Positions 33,626 through 42,752 of a DNA stretch of 64,000 bases are shown here, one piece after another; position 1 is the first letter of the stretch; each line of letters starts with the position of its first letter. This DNA comes from UBA12191 sp964422295 (GTDB lineage Bacteria; Planctomycetota; UBA8108; UBA1146): assembly GCA_964422295.1 (NCBI GenBank), contig CAYRAM010000015.1:1-64000 (forward strand), in the 5' to 3' direction. The position numbers were made by a program, and so were the translations under genes. The notes beneath the pieces are model-generated. The model was not told the DNA's origin and searched no databases. It was given only the letters and a program-made list of their open reading frames with translations.

Positions 33626-36610
33626 ATGAAGATGGATCAAACGGGATCCTCTAGTTTGAACGATTTCGTTCAGGATGCGACCGAGGTGCGGACGTGGAGA
33701 AGCCGAGTGCTTCTTGCGATCAGTATCCTGTTGATTTCGCCATTCATGAGTGGCGTCATTTCAGCCCAGGAAGTTTCAGAATCGTCCGAATGGCCCGAGC
33801 GACCTCATGCCGAAGAAGTCGATACATCCCTGCGACATTTTCTTCAATTGCGCCCACAGGTACTGGCAGAGCGGGATGAGTTCGGCCGTCTCTACCTTTT
33901 CGGTGCTCCCTTGGCTTGGGGGCCTACCGATGAAGAATTAATCCGAAGTTTTCTTCACGATCACGCCACTCTGTTCGGGATCGCGGCCGACGATGTGGAG
34001 TTGATCTTTGCGACCGATCTTCTCACAAGGGATGCGACTGTTCTTGCATATCGACAGGTGAGGGATGGAATCCCGGTCGAACACAGTGCCCTTCGATTTC
34101 TGACTCGGCCTGACTCCGAGACGGGTGAAAGGGTGCTAGTTTACGCAGCAGGACACATTGCATTGGAGCCTGTTGGTGGATTTGCCGAAGTCCAAATTGA
34201 TAGTGAAACCGCTCTTCAGAGAGCCCAATCCCAGTGGAGGGGCTCAAGCGATTTGAAGTGGCAACCTGCCCGCTTGGTCATCGAGGCGAGTGCTTCTCGC
34301 CGCAGTGAGAGTCGCTTGGTTTACCGGATCGTTGCAACAGGGATGCGCCCCGAACAGGTCGAGGATTGGGCGATCACTGTGGATCCGGAGAGTGGGCAAA
34401 TCATCGAGGTCAAGAACCAGATCCTCCACGTCGATGTCGAGGGCAATGTCTCTGCTCAGGCGACGACCGGGGATGAGCCTGATACCGCGACCAATCCGCC
34501 ACAGTCGGTACCCCTAGAAGGGCTCAACGTCTCCATTTCTGGAGGTGCAAGCGCGGTTTCCCAAGCAGGAGGAGACTTTGTCATTCCCCATGGTGGAGTG
34601 GATCCTGTGCAGGTGCTGGCAAACCTCACGGGACAGTGGTGCTCAGTGATCAACATCGATGGTGCAAATCTATCTTCCTCGTCGACGGTGACTCCCCCGG
34701 GCCCTGCAAATCTGGTGATGAATCCGGTCTACGATCCGAAGACATTGGCGGAGGTCAACGCCTACCTTTACACCCATTTGACCCATGACTTTATTCGGTC
34801 GAGAACGACGGGTGTCCCGGGCATCGATGTTCCCATCACCGCAAATGTCAACATCCTCGATACCTGCAATGCGTTTTTTAGCCCTGGTGAACAAAGCATC
34901 AATTTCTTCCAAGAGGGAGGAGGATGCGTCAACACCAGTTTCGCCAGTGTGGTTGCTCATGAGTATGGCCACTTCATCGTCAATCGCCTGGGACTTGCTC
35001 AAGGGGGATTCGGTGAAGGTTATTCGGATGTCGTCAGTATGCTTCAATTTGATGATCCGATCATCGGTCGAGGATTTCTCGGCCCTGGAACCCAGGTCAG
35101 GGATCCGGTCGCAGCAAATATCCAGTACCCCTGTCCGAGCACATCAGTTCACACCTGTGGACAGATACTCGGTTCAGTCTTCTGGTTGATCCGGGAAGGA
35201 TTCGGAACGTTGCTGGGATCCCAGCAGGGCTTGGAAGTCACTCAACAGCTCTTCGTCGATTGGTCATTGGTAACCATCGGTGGTGTGGGTGACTCCAGTG
35301 CGCATCCGGAGACAGCCATTGAGATTTTGACTCTGGATGACAACGACGGGAATCTTGGGAATGGAACCCCCAACTTTCAGATGCTCTGCGATGTCTTCAC
35401 CAACCATTCCATCGATTGCCCAATTCCACCTCCGTTGACGCTGGTGCTCCCGGAGGGTTTGCCGGGGAACCTGGCTCCCAATGTCGCAGAATCGATCAGG
35501 ATCTCTGCCCTCCCTGGAACGACGCAGGTGGACACCGGATCTGGACAATTGATCTTCCGGCAGGGAAGCACAGGAATCTTCAGTATCGCTCCCTTGTCTT
35601 GGCAAGGTGGAGCCGATTTTATTGCCGATCTCCCTGGCCAGGGTTGTGGTGAGCCTGTGGAACTCTACTTCCGCTTCCTCGACCTTCAGGGAACGGAGCA
35701 TCTGTTGCCTTCCGAGGGATCGAATTCCCCCTTCAGCCTTGAGGTGATCAGTCAATTCCAGGTGACCTTCAGTGACGACATGGAAACCGATACCGGTTGG
35801 TCGGTGGGTGAGCCCACCGATACAGCGACCACAGGAATGTGGGTGCGGGTTGATCCGATAGGAACCGCTGCGCAACCCAATGGCGGCCATGGGACAGGTG
35901 GTGGTTTGGCGTGGATTACCGGACAGGGTACGGTGGGTGGGTCATTGGGTGAAAATGACGTCGACGGTGGAGAAACGACTTTGAAGTCACCGGTGTTTGA
36001 TTTGTCCGGATTTGTCAATGCGATCGACCCCGTGGAGATCTCCTATTGGCGTTGGTTTTCCAATGGCACTGGCGCATCTCCGTACACCGATACTGCTCGC
36101 ATCGAGATCACGAACGATTTGACCACATGGGTGCCGGTAGAGGTACTTGGGCCTCTGAGTGGTCCTGATACCAATGGCGGCTGGGTTTTCCATTCATTTG
36201 ATATCACCACTTTCGTTCCCTTCTCGTCGACGATGCAAATGAGATTTGCCGCTTCTGACAATGACCAGGGATCCATCGTTGAGATGGCCATCGATGATTT
36301 TCAAATCTCGCAGAAGATTTGCTTTGAAGGCCCCATCTTCAGGCGAGGAGATGCCAATGCGGATGGAAGTGTCGATGTATCCGATGCTGTGATGGTACTT
36401 CAGTATCTGTTTGAGGGTGCTGTCCTCACTTGTATCGATTCAGCCGATATTGGGGACAATGGAAGTGTCAATATCGCTGATCCGGTGGGGATCGTCGGGT
36501 TTCTCTTTGGGGGTGGAGCACCACCGGCTGAGCCATATCCTGCATGTGGAATCGATCCCACGGACACCGATGGATTGCCGGATTGCCAGTCGCACACAAA
36601 TTGCCCCTGA
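33626..36610 (+). CDS. Secreted gluzincin (M36/fungalysin-like) metalloprotease with propeptide and C-terminal dockerin-like module
   Basis: The protein has 994 residues. The signal peptide LLAISILLISPFMSGVISA is followed by an FTP/PepSY-like propeptide (about residues 60-270, LRHFLQLRPQVLAERDEFG onwards, with HSALRFLT). The catalytic HEYGH is at residues 445-449 and Glu 464 lies in FGEGYSD. A jelly-roll region (DDMETDTGWSVGEPTDTATT) and a dockerin-like end follow (RRGDANADGSVDVSDAVMVL, then a second degenerate loop and a Cys tail ending TNCP). The propeptide suggests a zymogen activated after export. ATG at 33626 has GGGGGAAGG just upstream. It shares its architecture with the preceding gene, so the pair is a tandem duplication. 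Confidence 0.85.
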   Translation: MKMDQTGSSSLNDFVQDATEVRTWRSRVLLAISILLISPFMSGVISAQEVSESSEWPERPHAEEVDTSLRHFLQLRPQVLAERDEFGRLYLFGAPLAWGPTDEELIRSFLHDHATLFGIAADDVELIFATDLLTRDATVLAYRQVRDGIPVEHSALRFLTRPDSETGERVLVYAAGHIALEPVGGFAEVQIDSETALQRAQSQWRGSSDLKWQPARLVIEASASRRSESRLVYRIVATGMRPEQVEDWAITVDPESGQIIEVKNQILHVDVEGNVSAQATTGDEPDTATNPPQSVPLEGLNVSISGGASAVSQAGGDFVIPHGGVDPVQVLANLTGQWCSVINIDGANLSSSSTVTPPGPANLVMNPVYDPKTLAEVNAYLYTHLTHDFIRSRTTGVPGIDVPITANVNILDTCNAFFSPGEQSINFFQEGGGCVNTSFASVVAHEYGHFIVNRLGLAQGGFGEGYSDVVSMLQFDDPIIGRGFLGPGTQVRDPVAANIQYPCPSTSVHTCGQILGSVFWLIREGFGTLLGSQQGLEVTQQLFVDWSLVTIGGVGDSSAHPETAIEILTLDDNDGNLGNGTPNFQMLCDVFTNHSIDCPIPPPLTLVLPEGLPGNLAPNVAESIRISALPGTTQVDTGSGQLIFRQGSTGIFSIAPLSWQGGADFIADLPGQGCGEPVELYFRFLDLQGTEHLLPSEGSNSPFSLEVISQFQVTFSDDMETDTGWSVGEPTDTATTGMWVRVDPIGTAAQPNGGHGTGGGLAWITGQGTVGGSLGENDVDGGETTLKSPVFDLSGFVNAIDPVEISYWRWFSNGTGASPYTDTARIEITNDLTTWVPVEVLGPLSGPDTNGGWVFHSFDITTFVPFSSTMQMRFAASDNDQGSIVEMAIDDFQISQKICFEGPIFRRGDANADGSVDVSDAVMVLQYLFEGAVLTCIDSADIGDNGSVNIADPVGIVGFLFGGGAPPAEPYPACGIDPTDTDGLPDCQSHTNCP

Positions 36611-36638
36611 TTCAGGACATGACACTGATGGAATCACC

Positions 36639-37034
36639 TCAATTGGGTTCAGCGTTTCGAATGCGCTGAGCCCAGTTGGGGAACTCCTCGGTGTCAAATT
36701 CACACGGCTGGGGAAATGGGATCTCTTCTGCAGAGTCGGTTGGGATCAGGTGTACGTGAACATGGGGAACCTCCCAGCCGATCACCATGATGACGACCCG
36801 TTCACATTGGGTTGCCGCCTTTAATTTGCCAGCAACCTGGTGAACTGCCTTCCACAACTTCGCATGATTCTCTGCAGACATCTCGGTGATGTGACTGATC
36901 TCCTCTTTGGGGATGACCAGGCAATGCCCCGGTTTCACCGGCCTGATGTCGAGAAAAGCGAGGTGATCTGCGTCTTGCCAAACTTCGTGGCATGGGATCT
37001 CTCCGTGAATTATTTTGGAAAAAACACTGGGCAT
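36639..37034 (-). CDS. HIT family protein (nucleotide hydrolase/transferase)
   Basis: The 131-residue cytoplasmic protein has the histidine triad VPHVHVHLIP (His-x-His-x-His-x-x) near the C-terminus and the family start SVFSKIIHGEIPCHEVWQDA. LAFLDIRPVKPGHCLVIPK is also diagnostic. HIT proteins of the HinT type hydrolyse AMP-linked phosphoramidates and related nucleotides. ATG at 37034 is preferred: GGGGAA lies at proper spacing and the start is two bases after the thioesterase stop. An ATG at 37049 is the alternative. Confidence 0.9.
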   Translation of the reverse strand: MPSVFSKIIHGEIPCHEVWQDADHLAFLDIRPVKPGHCLVIPKEEISHITEMSAENHAKLWKAVHQVAGKLKAATQCERVVIMVIGWEVPHVHVHLIPTDSAEEIPFPQPCEFDTEEFPNWAQRIRNAEPN

Positions 37035-37036
37035 GA

Positions 37037-37501
37037 TCAGTTTCCCCATCCTTCATATTTCGAAATAGTTGAACGAAAACTCTCGGGTACTTCGATGGGT
37101 TTGAAGTTTTCATCGATTGCACAATGAGTTGTCCAACCAGTGGCGATCAAACGGTTTTCGCTTTTGTGGCGTATTTTGACAGCAAATGTGAACGAACTGT
37201 TGCGGATTTCCTGGGTACAAACATCGACGGATAGGATGTCGTGAAGACGTGCAGGCGATTTGAAATCTAAGTGTGCACTGACGACGACATTTTCAAAATC
37301 CCGGATGGGTCTCAACCCCTCGGCCAAGCCCAGATTGAGGAGGTATTCCACACGACCGACTTCAAGGTAGGTGAAGTAATTTCCATGGAACACGATTCCC
37401 ATGGCATCCGTTTCAGGAAGTCGGACTTTGACCGGGGTGCTGAAATGGTATTCCAGGTCAGCGACGGACCTTTGCTTCATGTTTGGGTCGGGAGAATTCA
37501 A
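37037..37501 (-). CDS. YbgC/4HBT-type acyl-CoA thioesterase
   Basis: This hotdog-fold thioesterase of 154 residues carries VRLPETDAMGIVFHGNYFTY, where the Asp and His region forms the active site, followed by LEVGRVEYLLNLGL. Such enzymes hydrolyse acyl-CoA; YbgC is linked to the Tol-Pal envelope system in proteobacteria, but no tol genes are here. TTG at 37501 has GGAGA six bases upstream and is preferred over ATG at 37480, which has no SD. It is followed immediately by the HIT gene. Confidence 0.85.
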   Translation of the reverse strand: MNSPDPNMKQRSVADLEYHFSTPVKVRLPETDAMGIVFHGNYFTYLEVGRVEYLLNLGLAEGLRPIRDFENVVVSAHLDFKSPARLHDILSVDVCTQEIRNSSFTFAVKIRHKSENRLIATGWTTHCAIDENFKPIEVPESFRSTISKYEGWGN

Positions 37502-37584
37502 TCGACATCTCCGATCTGGTTAGTCTATCCCATTTGAAATCTCTGGTGCACGTGTCATCATTCGGGCGCTGCAGTTCCAAAAAC

Positions 37585-37611
37585 GACTTGGGAGGCTAAG
37601 CTCTCCAAGTC
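37585..37611. promoter_or_regulatory. Hairpin in the leader of the DtxR-family regulator gene
   Basis: GACTTGG (37585-37591) pairs with CCAAGTC (37605-37611). Inner bases GAG and CTC extend the stem with small bulges around GCTAAG. No T run follows. It could be an mRNA structure or a protein-binding site 59 bases before the TTG start. Confidence 0.35.
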
Positions 37612-37669
37612 AGTGGATGACATCACAGGATGACCTGAATCGGAAGCCAATTTTAATTCCGGAGGTAAT

Positions 37670-38338
37670 TTGCCGAGCGAGTCGGAAGAGAACTACCTGA
37701 GGGCAATTTGGAAACTGGCAGGAGATGATCCTGACGAGTGGATTCCTACGGGGATGGTCGCTGAAAGGGTGGGGGTTTCCCCGCCATCTGCAACCAGCAT
37801 GGTTCAACAATTGTGCGAGAGAGGTTGGCTCAATCACAAGAGATACCACGGTGTTTGTCTGACCGCTGAGGGTCGGGAGTTGGCTTTGCAAACAGTGCGA
37901 AGGCATCGCATTCTCGAAACATATCTCGCCAAAATTCTCGAAGTTCCTTGGGACAAGGTTGATTCAGAGGTGGAGCGCCTCGAGCACTCAGTCAGCGAGG
38001 AACTGATCTGCAGAATGGAAGAAGCACTCGATTTTCCCGATCGGGATCCACACGGGTCCCCGATTCCAGATCGTCAGGGGAATCTGCCAAGTTCCAAGGA
38101 CTTGTATTTGTTTCAGGCTCCCCTGTCCATCCCATTGGAGGTGGTCAGGGTGGTCGATGCACTGCCGGAAGTGTTGAACTGGCTCGGTGAGAGGGGTGTC
38201 AAGCCTGGAGTCACGGTGACTATTGAATCAAGGGAGCCTGGCGGGGGGCCCGTTTTATTGGGAGTCCCGGATGGTGACCGGTCATTTGCGATCAGTGGGG
38301 AGTTGGCCAGATCCATCTGCGTCAAGGAAATCAACTGA
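37670..38338 (+). CDS. DtxR/MntR family metal-dependent transcriptional regulator
   Basis: The 222-residue repressor has an N-terminal winged helix (SESEENYLRAIWKL, VAERVGVSPPSATSMVQQL). Next is the metal-binding and dimerisation domain (RRHRILETYLAKILEVPWDKV, ERLEHSVSEELICRMEEAL, FPDRDPHGSPIP). A C-terminal SH3/FeoA-like domain (PGVTVTIESREPGGGPV) follows. These are the DtxR-family signatures. TTG at 37670 follows GGAGG at four bases. It converges with the manganese/zinc-type ABC operon, overlapping its last gene end by 57 bases, and almost certainly controls it. The metal (Mn or Fe) cannot be decided from sequence. Confidence 0.92.
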   Translation: MPSESEENYLRAIWKLAGDDPDEWIPTGMVAERVGVSPPSATSMVQQLCERGWLNHKRYHGVCLTAEGRELALQTVRRHRILETYLAKILEVPWDKVDSEVERLEHSVSEELICRMEEALDFPDRDPHGSPIPDRQGNLPSSKDLYLFQAPLSIPLEVVRVVDALPEVLNWLGERGVKPGVTVTIESREPGGGPVLLGVPDGDRSFAISGELARSICVKEIN

Positions 38339-39607
38339 TGGATCAGATTCATCAGAGTTGTGTATTTTTTCAGGAGGATGATGCTGTTGAGAGGAAGTGA
38401 CGTCCTCGTCCTCGAGCATGACCATCAGGGATTCGTCCAAGTGGTGCTCGATCCGATGGGCAGGCTCTTCCAGGTGATCCGGAGGAAGGCCCAATCGTTC
38501 CGCAGCAAATCTTTGCCAGAGGCTACGTTTGCGCAGCAGCGTCTTGGCGATCCTTTTTCCTCGCCCTTGAGGTATTCCATTGCGAATGAAACCCATTAAT
38601 CCCAACTGAAGGTATGCAAACCCTGAGATGCTGACCAGACCCGGTGATGCCAGTTTTTCTCCGGTGTTTGCGAGTTGGAGTGCATCTGCGAGAAGATCTT
38701 CTCTTGCAACTCTCAATCTCCACAAGAGCAATCTCGAAGCAACAGGGATGACTCCGCGGTTTGGCGCAAAAATTACACAGACAAGCAACAGCACACCAGC
38801 AGTGACAGCGATCATTCCCGGTACGTTTGTGTCCACAAAATGAATGGCAGCAAATGTACCCAGCAAAGCAGATATGACCCCAGTCAACCCACTGACCAGC
38901 ATCATTGCTCCAAATCGGTCACAGAGAATGCCGGCGATGGTCGGCGGTACCGCAATCATCGCCACGACCAGAATCGAACCAACCGCTTCGAAACATGACA
39001 CTGCAGTAATTGCGACAAGGATGAGAAGTCCGCGTTCCAGGGTTCTCACCGGCAGGCCCATCGACCTGGCGAGAACGGGATCGAACGCACAGATCTTCCA
39101 TTCTTTCCAAAAAATGAGCAGAGCGGTCAAGTTGAGAAGGAGTGCCAGTGAGATTGAGACGATGGATCTTGGGAGGGAATATCCAAAGACATCCATCCTT
39201 TGAAAGTGAGTAAACTCGATCAGGCCATGCAATACGCAACTGGGATCGAGGTCGATTTCACGGGTGTACATTTCAATCAGAATGATCCCCCCTGAAAACA
39301 GGGTTGTGAAAACAACTCCAAGGGCTGCTCCCCCGTCCATTTCTGCGCGATCTCTCAACCACTCTGCCACCAGCGAAAGGAACAAGGCTGCGATGACTGC
39401 GCCTGTAAACATGGGAGCGACTTCTCTGCTTCCCGTGAAAATGAAACCGATGATGAGCCCAGGAACAACTCCATGGGCGATAGCGTCACCGAGCATGGCG
39501 CGATTTCTCAAAGTCAGGTGGACCCCTACGATGGAGCAGGAAAGTGCCGCCAGAACAGCGACGATATAAATGTCCAGCATCGCAGGGTTGAGCAGGATCT
39601 CCATCAT
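38282..39607 (-). CDS. Metal ABC transporter permease (MntD/ZnuB type) with C-terminal DtxR-like domain
   Basis: This inner-membrane ABC-3 permease of 441 residues has about eight helices in the first 290 residues. It carries NRAMLGDAIAHGVVPGLIIG and the coupling region KICAFDPVLARSMGLPVRTL. After the membrane part comes a cytoplasmic extension of about 150 residues. In it, KTLLRKRSLWQRFAAERLGL and RIEHHLDESL resemble the dimerisation helices of DtxR regulators. The extreme C-terminus is Asp/Ser/His-rich, a possible metal-binding tail. ATG at 39607 overlaps the previous stop. It is the last gene of the transporter operon. Confidence 0.88.
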   Translation of the reverse strand: MMEILLNPAMLDIYIVAVLAALSCSIVGVHLTLRNRAMLGDAIAHGVVPGLIIGFIFTGSREVAPMFTGAVIAALFLSLVAEWLRDRAEMDGGAALGVVFTTLFSGGIILIEMYTREIDLDPSCVLHGLIEFTHFQRMDVFGYSLPRSIVSISLALLLNLTALLIFWKEWKICAFDPVLARSMGLPVRTLERGLLILVAITAVSCFEAVGSILVVAMIAVPPTIAGILCDRFGAMMLVSGLTGVISALLGTFAAIHFVDTNVPGMIAVTAGVLLLVCVIFAPNRGVIPVASRLLLWRLRVAREDLLADALQLANTGEKLASPGLVSISGFAYLQLGLMGFIRNGIPQGRGKRIAKTLLRKRSLWQRFAAERLGLPPDHLEEPAHRIEHHLDESLMVMLEDEDVTSSQQHHPPEKIHNSDESDPSVDFLDADGSGQLPTDRK

Positions 39608-40815
39608 GGAGAGTCACCGAGGTTTTTGGGTATCTCCCTGCTCCTGCGGTCGAGTAATTTTTCGATATCTTCCTCGTCGAGGTCGATCAAATTACGATCG
39701 ATTTCTGCTGCGCTGTCGAGCCACTCTATCCAACGATTTCGTGCCGAGATTGATCGCTCTGCCCGGCTGATCCCTTTGGGTGTCAATTTCAGATGGGTGC
39801 CCGCCTGTTCCACATATCCAGACAAGATGCATAACCGCAATGCAGATACACTTGCTCCCAAAGAGCCGGCTAGAATTCTTTCGCGGGCAACGAAGTCGTT
39901 CCCGCTGTACAGATTTTCATGGAGAAAAATCAGGATCCGCTGCATTTCCCTCCGCTGTTGTCGGCGTATCCATCTCAGCCTCCTTCCGAGCAATCCTTTG
40001 TGTGGAGCGATGACCAATGAGATTGCAAACAAGGTTGCGGAGCAGAGAACGATGACTGGGCCAGTGGGCAGGTCCAAGCGCTGTGAACTCAGCAAAGTCC
40101 CCGAGATCCCTGCGAGGGCACCCAAGAATGCGCTGATGGCGAGAAGGTGAGTGAATCGATCAGTCCAAAATCGTGCTGTGGCCGGAGGTATTACAACGAG
40201 TGCAGCGGTCAGTACCACTCCAACCGCGGGGAGAGAGATGACGATTGTGATCGCCAATAAGAGCATGACCAATAGATCGATAATCCCCATCGACAGTCCG
40301 GTTCCCTTGCCAAAGGTGCTGTCGAAGCAGCTGACCAAAAACTCTTTGTGCAAGAGAACCATCAATGCACTGACAATGACTGCAACAACCGTAATCGTGA
40401 TCGCTTCCTGTTGCAGCATTCCGGCTGCTTGCCCGAAGAGGAAGTGATCGAGACCTGCAGAATATGCGCCCGGGCTAGATCTTTGAGCGATACTCAACAG
40501 TGCAATCCCCGACCCAAAAAATATCCCGAGTATCGATGCGGTTGCGGTGTCTGGCCTGATTCTGGTCAAGACAGGGAGCCGCGAGACGAGGACAGCGGCA
40601 AGCAGTGTCGTGAGGAGTGCTCCAGCACCCAAGGCCCAATATTCTTGGCTTCCTGCGATCAAGAAACCGAGAACGATTCCTGGCAAGGTGGAGTGGGCAA
40701 GTGCGTCAGCCAGGAGTGCCCGCTTTCGCAACAAGAGCAGACTCCCTACCAGCCCACAGCATAGTCCGAGAGTGGATGTTCCTACGAGGACGACAAGGGT
40801 ATTGGGAAGAATCAC
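39604..40815 (-). CDS. Metal ABC transporter permease (MntC/TroC type) with C-terminal winged-helix domain
   Basis: This ABC-3 family permease of 403 residues starts LPNTLVVLVGTSTLGLCCGL and has KRALLADALAHSTLPGIVLG, the typical metal-family permease loop. Its helices end near residue 275. The C-terminal cytoplasmic part (about 285-400) has RREMQRILIFLHENL, then SALRLCILSGYVEQAG and LKLTPKGISRAERSISARNR, which looks like a winged helix of the DtxR type. GTG at 40815 overlaps the ATPase stop. The two permeases should form a heterodimer in the membrane with the ATPase below. Confidence 0.88.
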   Translation of the reverse strand: MILPNTLVVLVGTSTLGLCCGLVGSLLLLRKRALLADALAHSTLPGIVLGFLIAGSQEYWALGAGALLTTLLAAVLVSRLPVLTRIRPDTATASILGIFFGSGIALLSIAQRSSPGAYSAGLDHFLFGQAAGMLQQEAITITVVAVIVSALMVLLHKEFLVSCFDSTFGKGTGLSMGIIDLLVMLLLAITIVISLPAVGVVLTAALVVIPPATARFWTDRFTHLLAISAFLGALAGISGTLLSSQRLDLPTGPVIVLCSATLFAISLVIAPHKGLLGRRLRWIRRQQRREMQRILIFLHENLYSGNDFVARERILAGSLGASVSALRLCILSGYVEQAGTHLKLTPKGISRAERSISARNRWIEWLDSAAEIDRNLIDLDEEDIEKLLDRRSREIPKNLGDSP

Positions 40816-41603
40816 CGATCTCCTGCTTTCCCGATCGATCGGCCTGAGCGAATTCTTCTGACGGCTTCCGCTGCCTCATCGAGAAGAGTCAATTGACCAC
40901 CATAGGTGCGCAGCAGATTTTCCCTGTTAAAGGTGGTTTTGGTTGGGCCTGCAGCCACCAATCTCAGGTTCAACAGTAGTACGTGGTCAAAGTAATCTTC
41001 GATGGTTTGCAGATCATGGTGAACGATGATGACTGTTCGTTCATCTCTTTTGAGATCGGCAAGTACAGAGCGGATGGTATCTTCAGTGGCCGCATCCACA
41101 CCGGCAAAGGGCTCATCCATCAATACGATTTTTGCATCTTGGGCAAGTGCTCTGGCGATGAAGACCCGTTGTTGCTGACCGCCGGAAAGTTCGCCGATCT
41201 GCCGAGATCGATAATCCGCCATCCCGACTGCAGCAAGACACTCCAGGGCCCAGTCTCTTTGCGCTTTGCCTGGCCATCGGAACCATCCGAGTTGGCGGTA
41301 GGTCCCCATCATGACCACATCGAGAACCTGGATGGGAAAATCCCAATCAACACTTTCTCTCTGAGGAACAAAACCGATCAGTTCATCCGATTGTTCTCTG
41401 GGAACATCGAGCACCTTGATCCAGCCATTTGCGGGGGAGTGGGTACCCAAGATACACCCCAAAAGTGTGCTCTTGCCCGCACCGTTGGGACCCACGACAG
41501 CACACAGGGAGCCTTTAGGGATTTCGACGTCGATGTCCCACAGAACCGGTTTTTCACGGTAGGCCATGGTCAAATCGTGGATCTCAATGGCGGTATCAGT
41601 CAA
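40812..41603 (-). CDS. Metal ABC transporter ATP-binding protein (MntB/ZnuC type)
   Basis: This 263-residue ATPase powers metal import. It has Walker A (GPNGAGKSTL), the Q-loop (FVPQRESVDWDFP, typical of Mn/Zn importers), the signature LSGGQQQRVFIARAL, Walker B (IVLMDEPFAGVD) and the switch His in IIVHHDL. The conserved DWDFP sequence favours a manganese/zinc family assignment. TTG at 41603 has GGAGGG six bases upstream and overlaps the stop of the binding-protein gene. Confidence 0.93.
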   Translation of the reverse strand: MTDTAIEIHDLTMAYREKPVLWDIDVEIPKGSLCAVVGPNGAGKSTLLGCILGTHSPANGWIKVLDVPREQSDELIGFVPQRESVDWDFPIQVLDVVMMGTYRQLGWFRWPGKAQRDWALECLAAVGMADYRSRQIGELSGGQQQRVFIARALAQDAKIVLMDEPFAGVDAATEDTIRSVLADLKRDERTVIIVHHDLQTIEDYFDHVLLLNLRLVAAGPTKTTFNRENLLRTYGGQLTLLDEAAEAVRRIRSGRSIGKAGDR

Positions 41604-42595
41604 CGTAAGCCCTCCACAATCGTCTTGGCGTTATGAAGAACCATCTTCGACCAACTGCCAGCACCGCTCTCTCTGGGACCGGGGGCATCACTATAAAGTT
41701 TGCCTCCGATCCTGAGTTCGTGTCCCAGCCTTTCACATCCCTCAATCAGTGCACGAACATTCCTCTCTGGAACTGTCGACTCCATGAAGATCGCCGGGAC
41801 ATTTTGATCGCTCAGGAGTTTGACCAGTTGATTGACCCGGAGCAGGGAAGGTTCGGACTCTGTGCTGATGCCTTGTATTCCATGAACTTCGAATCCGTAA
41901 CGCTTCCCAAAGTATGCAAAAGCATCGTGGGCAGTGACCAATATCTTTCGATCCTGAGGAATCTGCCCGAGGAGATCGATGATCTGGCGATCAAGTTCAT
42001 CCAGGTATTGATTCAGATCTTTGAACCGCTCTTCCAGGTTCACGGAATCAATACTGCCATGGTTGGACAAGATTGTTTTCAGATTCGTACAGACTTCCTT
42101 CCACAATTGGATGTCGAGCCAAAGGTGAGGATCGATGATGCCTGATTCATCGATGATGAGTTGTTCCTGAGGAATGTTTGCACATATTGCGACCGCTTTA
42201 CCCCCAGAGTTCTTGATATCAATCTGTGAGAGCATGTCAGACATTCGACCTTCGAGGTGAAGCCCGTGATAAAGAACCAGATTCGCTCTCAGGACCTTTC
42301 GCAAGTCTTCGGGGGTCGGTTTGTAGAGGTGGGGATCGACGCCGCTTCCCATCAAATGGTCAACCTCAACTCCTTCAGGGACCATCATTCGAACCGGTTC
42401 GGCGATCATCTGGGTCGTGCAGAGGATTTTCAGTGCAGTATCCCCAGACGGCTTAACCTCCTGAGTGCAACTCGTGCTGAAGACGGTCAGGAGCAGAATC
42501 CCGCCGAGAAGAGAGGTGGGCAGGGAAGGTCTTCCTGAAAGTGATCTGGGGAGTCGGAAGGGGTGCGATTGCAGCGAGGGGCGAGAGTTCTTCAT
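41600..42595 (-). CDS. Metal ABC transporter substrate-binding lipoprotein (MntA/TroA type)
   Basis: The 331-residue product has a lipoprotein signal (LLGGILLLTVFSTSC, with the Cys as lipid anchor). The TroA/ZnuA fold follows: CTTQMIAEPVRMM, GSGVDPHLYKPTPEDL (first His ligand), YHGLHLEGRM (second His), VTAHDAFAYFGKRYG (third His) and ESTVPERNVRALIE, with a final Asp in SDAPGPRESG. This set of ligands is that of Mn/Zn-binding proteins. ATG at 42595 is chosen among several; ATG at 42604 is close to GGAAG. It is the first gene of the operon; an operator-like palindrome sits upstream at 42655-42672. Confidence 0.9.
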   Translation of the reverse strand: MKNSRPSLQSHPFRLPRSLSGRPSLPTSLLGGILLLTVFSTSCTQEVKPSGDTALKILCTTQMIAEPVRMMVPEGVEVDHLMGSGVDPHLYKPTPEDLRKVLRANLVLYHGLHLEGRMSDMLSQIDIKNSGGKAVAICANIPQEQLIIDESGIIDPHLWLDIQLWKEVCTNLKTILSNHGSIDSVNLEERFKDLNQYLDELDRQIIDLLGQIPQDRKILVTAHDAFAYFGKRYGFEVHGIQGISTESEPSLLRVNQLVKLLSDQNVPAIFMESTVPERNVRALIEGCERLGHELRIGGKLYSDAPGPRESGAGSWSKMVLHNAKTIVEGLR

Positions 42596-42654
42596 GAGAT
42601 CCATCTTCCGATGACGGGGGCACAGGATCAAGGTTTAACCATGGCAAAATACTA

Positions 42655-42672
42655 TTTTAGTGGAGACTAAAA
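42655..42672. promoter_or_regulatory. Putative DtxR/MntR operator upstream of the metal transporter operon
   Basis: TTTTAGT-GGAG-ACTAAAA is a perfect inverted repeat of two 7-bp arms with a 4-bp spacer. TTTAG...CTAAA is the typical look of DtxR-family boxes. On the minus strand it lies just before a possible -10 TAGTAT and about 60 bases before the lipoprotein start, a position fit for repression by the convergent regulator at 37670. Confidence 0.65.
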
Positions 42673-42752
42673 CAGGGGCCCTTGATTCTGCCTTTTCTGT
42701 CGCAAATGTCATGAAAGTTGGTAATATTATCGGTATATACAAGTAATTCACC

